DNA of 14,568 nt. Source: GCA-2747515 sp964427825. Lineage in GTDB: Bacteria; Patescibacteriota; Minisyncoccia; Moranbacterales; GCA-2747515. A program made the position numbers and the translations under genes. The stretch is taken from assembly GCA_964427825.1 (NCBI GenBank), contig CAYRUU010000023.1:1-14568 (forward strand), written 5' to 3'. Numbering within the stretch: the first letter of the stretch is position 1; each line of letters opens with the position of its first letter. This document shows, one piece after another, positions 14,433-14,568 of this stretch. The notes beneath the pieces were generated by a model. That model saw only the letters and a program-made list of their open reading frames with translations. It did no database searches and was not told where the DNA came from.

Positions 14433-14568
14433 AGGTGTGAGCAATGAGAGAAATGGAAAATGTGTCGTGCGCAAACGCTGCGGCGTTTTTGCTGAGGCGC
14501 GTACGTGCAGCAGGATCTTGTGCAAGACGCACAATGGCGTCTGCCAGAGTATCGCTATCCAGCGTGGG
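14407..14568 (-). CDS. GT4 glycosyltransferase, C-terminal end only (continues past the window)
   Basis: The last 53 codons plus TAG of a GT4 gene are visible, identical to the end of the truncated copy at 12278-12881 (for example LAQDPAARTRLSKNAAAF and the final DLYNNL). The gene enters from beyond base 14568, so whether this copy is intact cannot be seen. A tandem duplication model predicts that it is the complete one. Such enzymes transfer a sugar from an activated nucleotide donor to a growing glycan or lipid in the cytoplasm. Confidence 0.8.
   Translation of the reverse strand, partial: PTLDSDTLADAIVRLAQDPAARTRLSKNAAAFAHDTFSISLIAHTYEDLYNNL

Larger units (their letters stand above)
12882..14568. 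repeat. tandem direct duplication, copy 2 (runs off the window)
   Basis: This is the second copy of 10753-12439, apparently identical to the last base of the window. Its right edge is not visible, so the repeated length is at least 1687 bp. It contains the second complete RtcB-like gene and the 3' part of another GT4 gene. Confidence 0.97.

Noticed and set aside
10753..14568. Insertion sequence or composite transposon as explanation for the repeat
   Set aside because: No transposase, terminal inverted repeats or target-site duplications are visible; repeat edges lie within ordinary genes and the copies are directly adjacent.
1..14568. CRISPR array or UGA-recoded genetic code
   Set aside because: No spaced short repeats are present, and TGA serves as a natural stop (for example 4953-4951 and 10449-10447) while the coding frames contain none internally.

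Overview
The window looks like a bacterial chromosome fragment, most likely from a Patescibacteria (CPR) lineage, possibly Parcubacteria-like. That placement is an inference from gene content: DUF4349 and SIMPL membrane-anchored proteins, a DUF5663-like small protein, an isolated ddl, a divergent RtcB-family protein, a Wzx-type flippase, and large uncharacterised lineage-specific proteins. No rRNA or marker gene is present to prove it. Genes read with the standard bacterial code, since TGA is used as a stop (for example at the end of the thymidylate-kinase-like gene). Almost no gene start has a recognisable Shine-Dalgarno sequence.

Left part (1-3408, + strand): the C-terminal part of a multi-membrane-span GT39-like glycosyltransferase, then two membrane-anchored extracytoplasmic proteins, DUF4349 and SIMPL/DUF541. 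A strong bidirectional hairpin terminator (3436-3462) separates these from a convergent minus-strand pair: a thymidylate-kinase-like P-loop protein and a polysaccharide flippase, joined by an ATGA overlap. That pair is driven by a well-formed promoter whose predicted start point falls exactly on the ATG, giving a predicted leaderless mRNA.

Middle part (5727-8495, + strand): a CPBP-family intramembrane protease that looks more AT-rich than its surroundings, an NlpE-like lipoprotein, and D-alanine--D-alanine ligase. The 193-bp gap before ddl holds a perfect 11-bp hairpin and other dyads. The theme of the first two parts is the cell envelope: glycan transfer and export, peptidoglycan precursor synthesis, and surface lipoprotein or membrane proteins.

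Right part (8516-14568, all - strand): in transcription order, a GT4 glycosyltransferase, an RtcB-family protein, a DUF5663-like protein and two tandem uncharacterised proteins that are paralogs of each other. One of the paralogs carries a membrane segment. This locus has undergone a direct tandem duplication with a period of 2129 bp. At least 1687 bp (10753-12439 and 12882-14568) appear identical, and the second copy runs off the window. The result is two complete identical RtcB-like genes, one GT4 gene cut at its 5' end by the junction, and a second GT4 copy that leaves the window. The duplication may be a real recent event or an assembly error. The RtcB-like protein keeps the metal ligands and the histidine that becomes guanylylated, but has lost three basic residues of canonical RtcB, which makes it the most interesting protein here.
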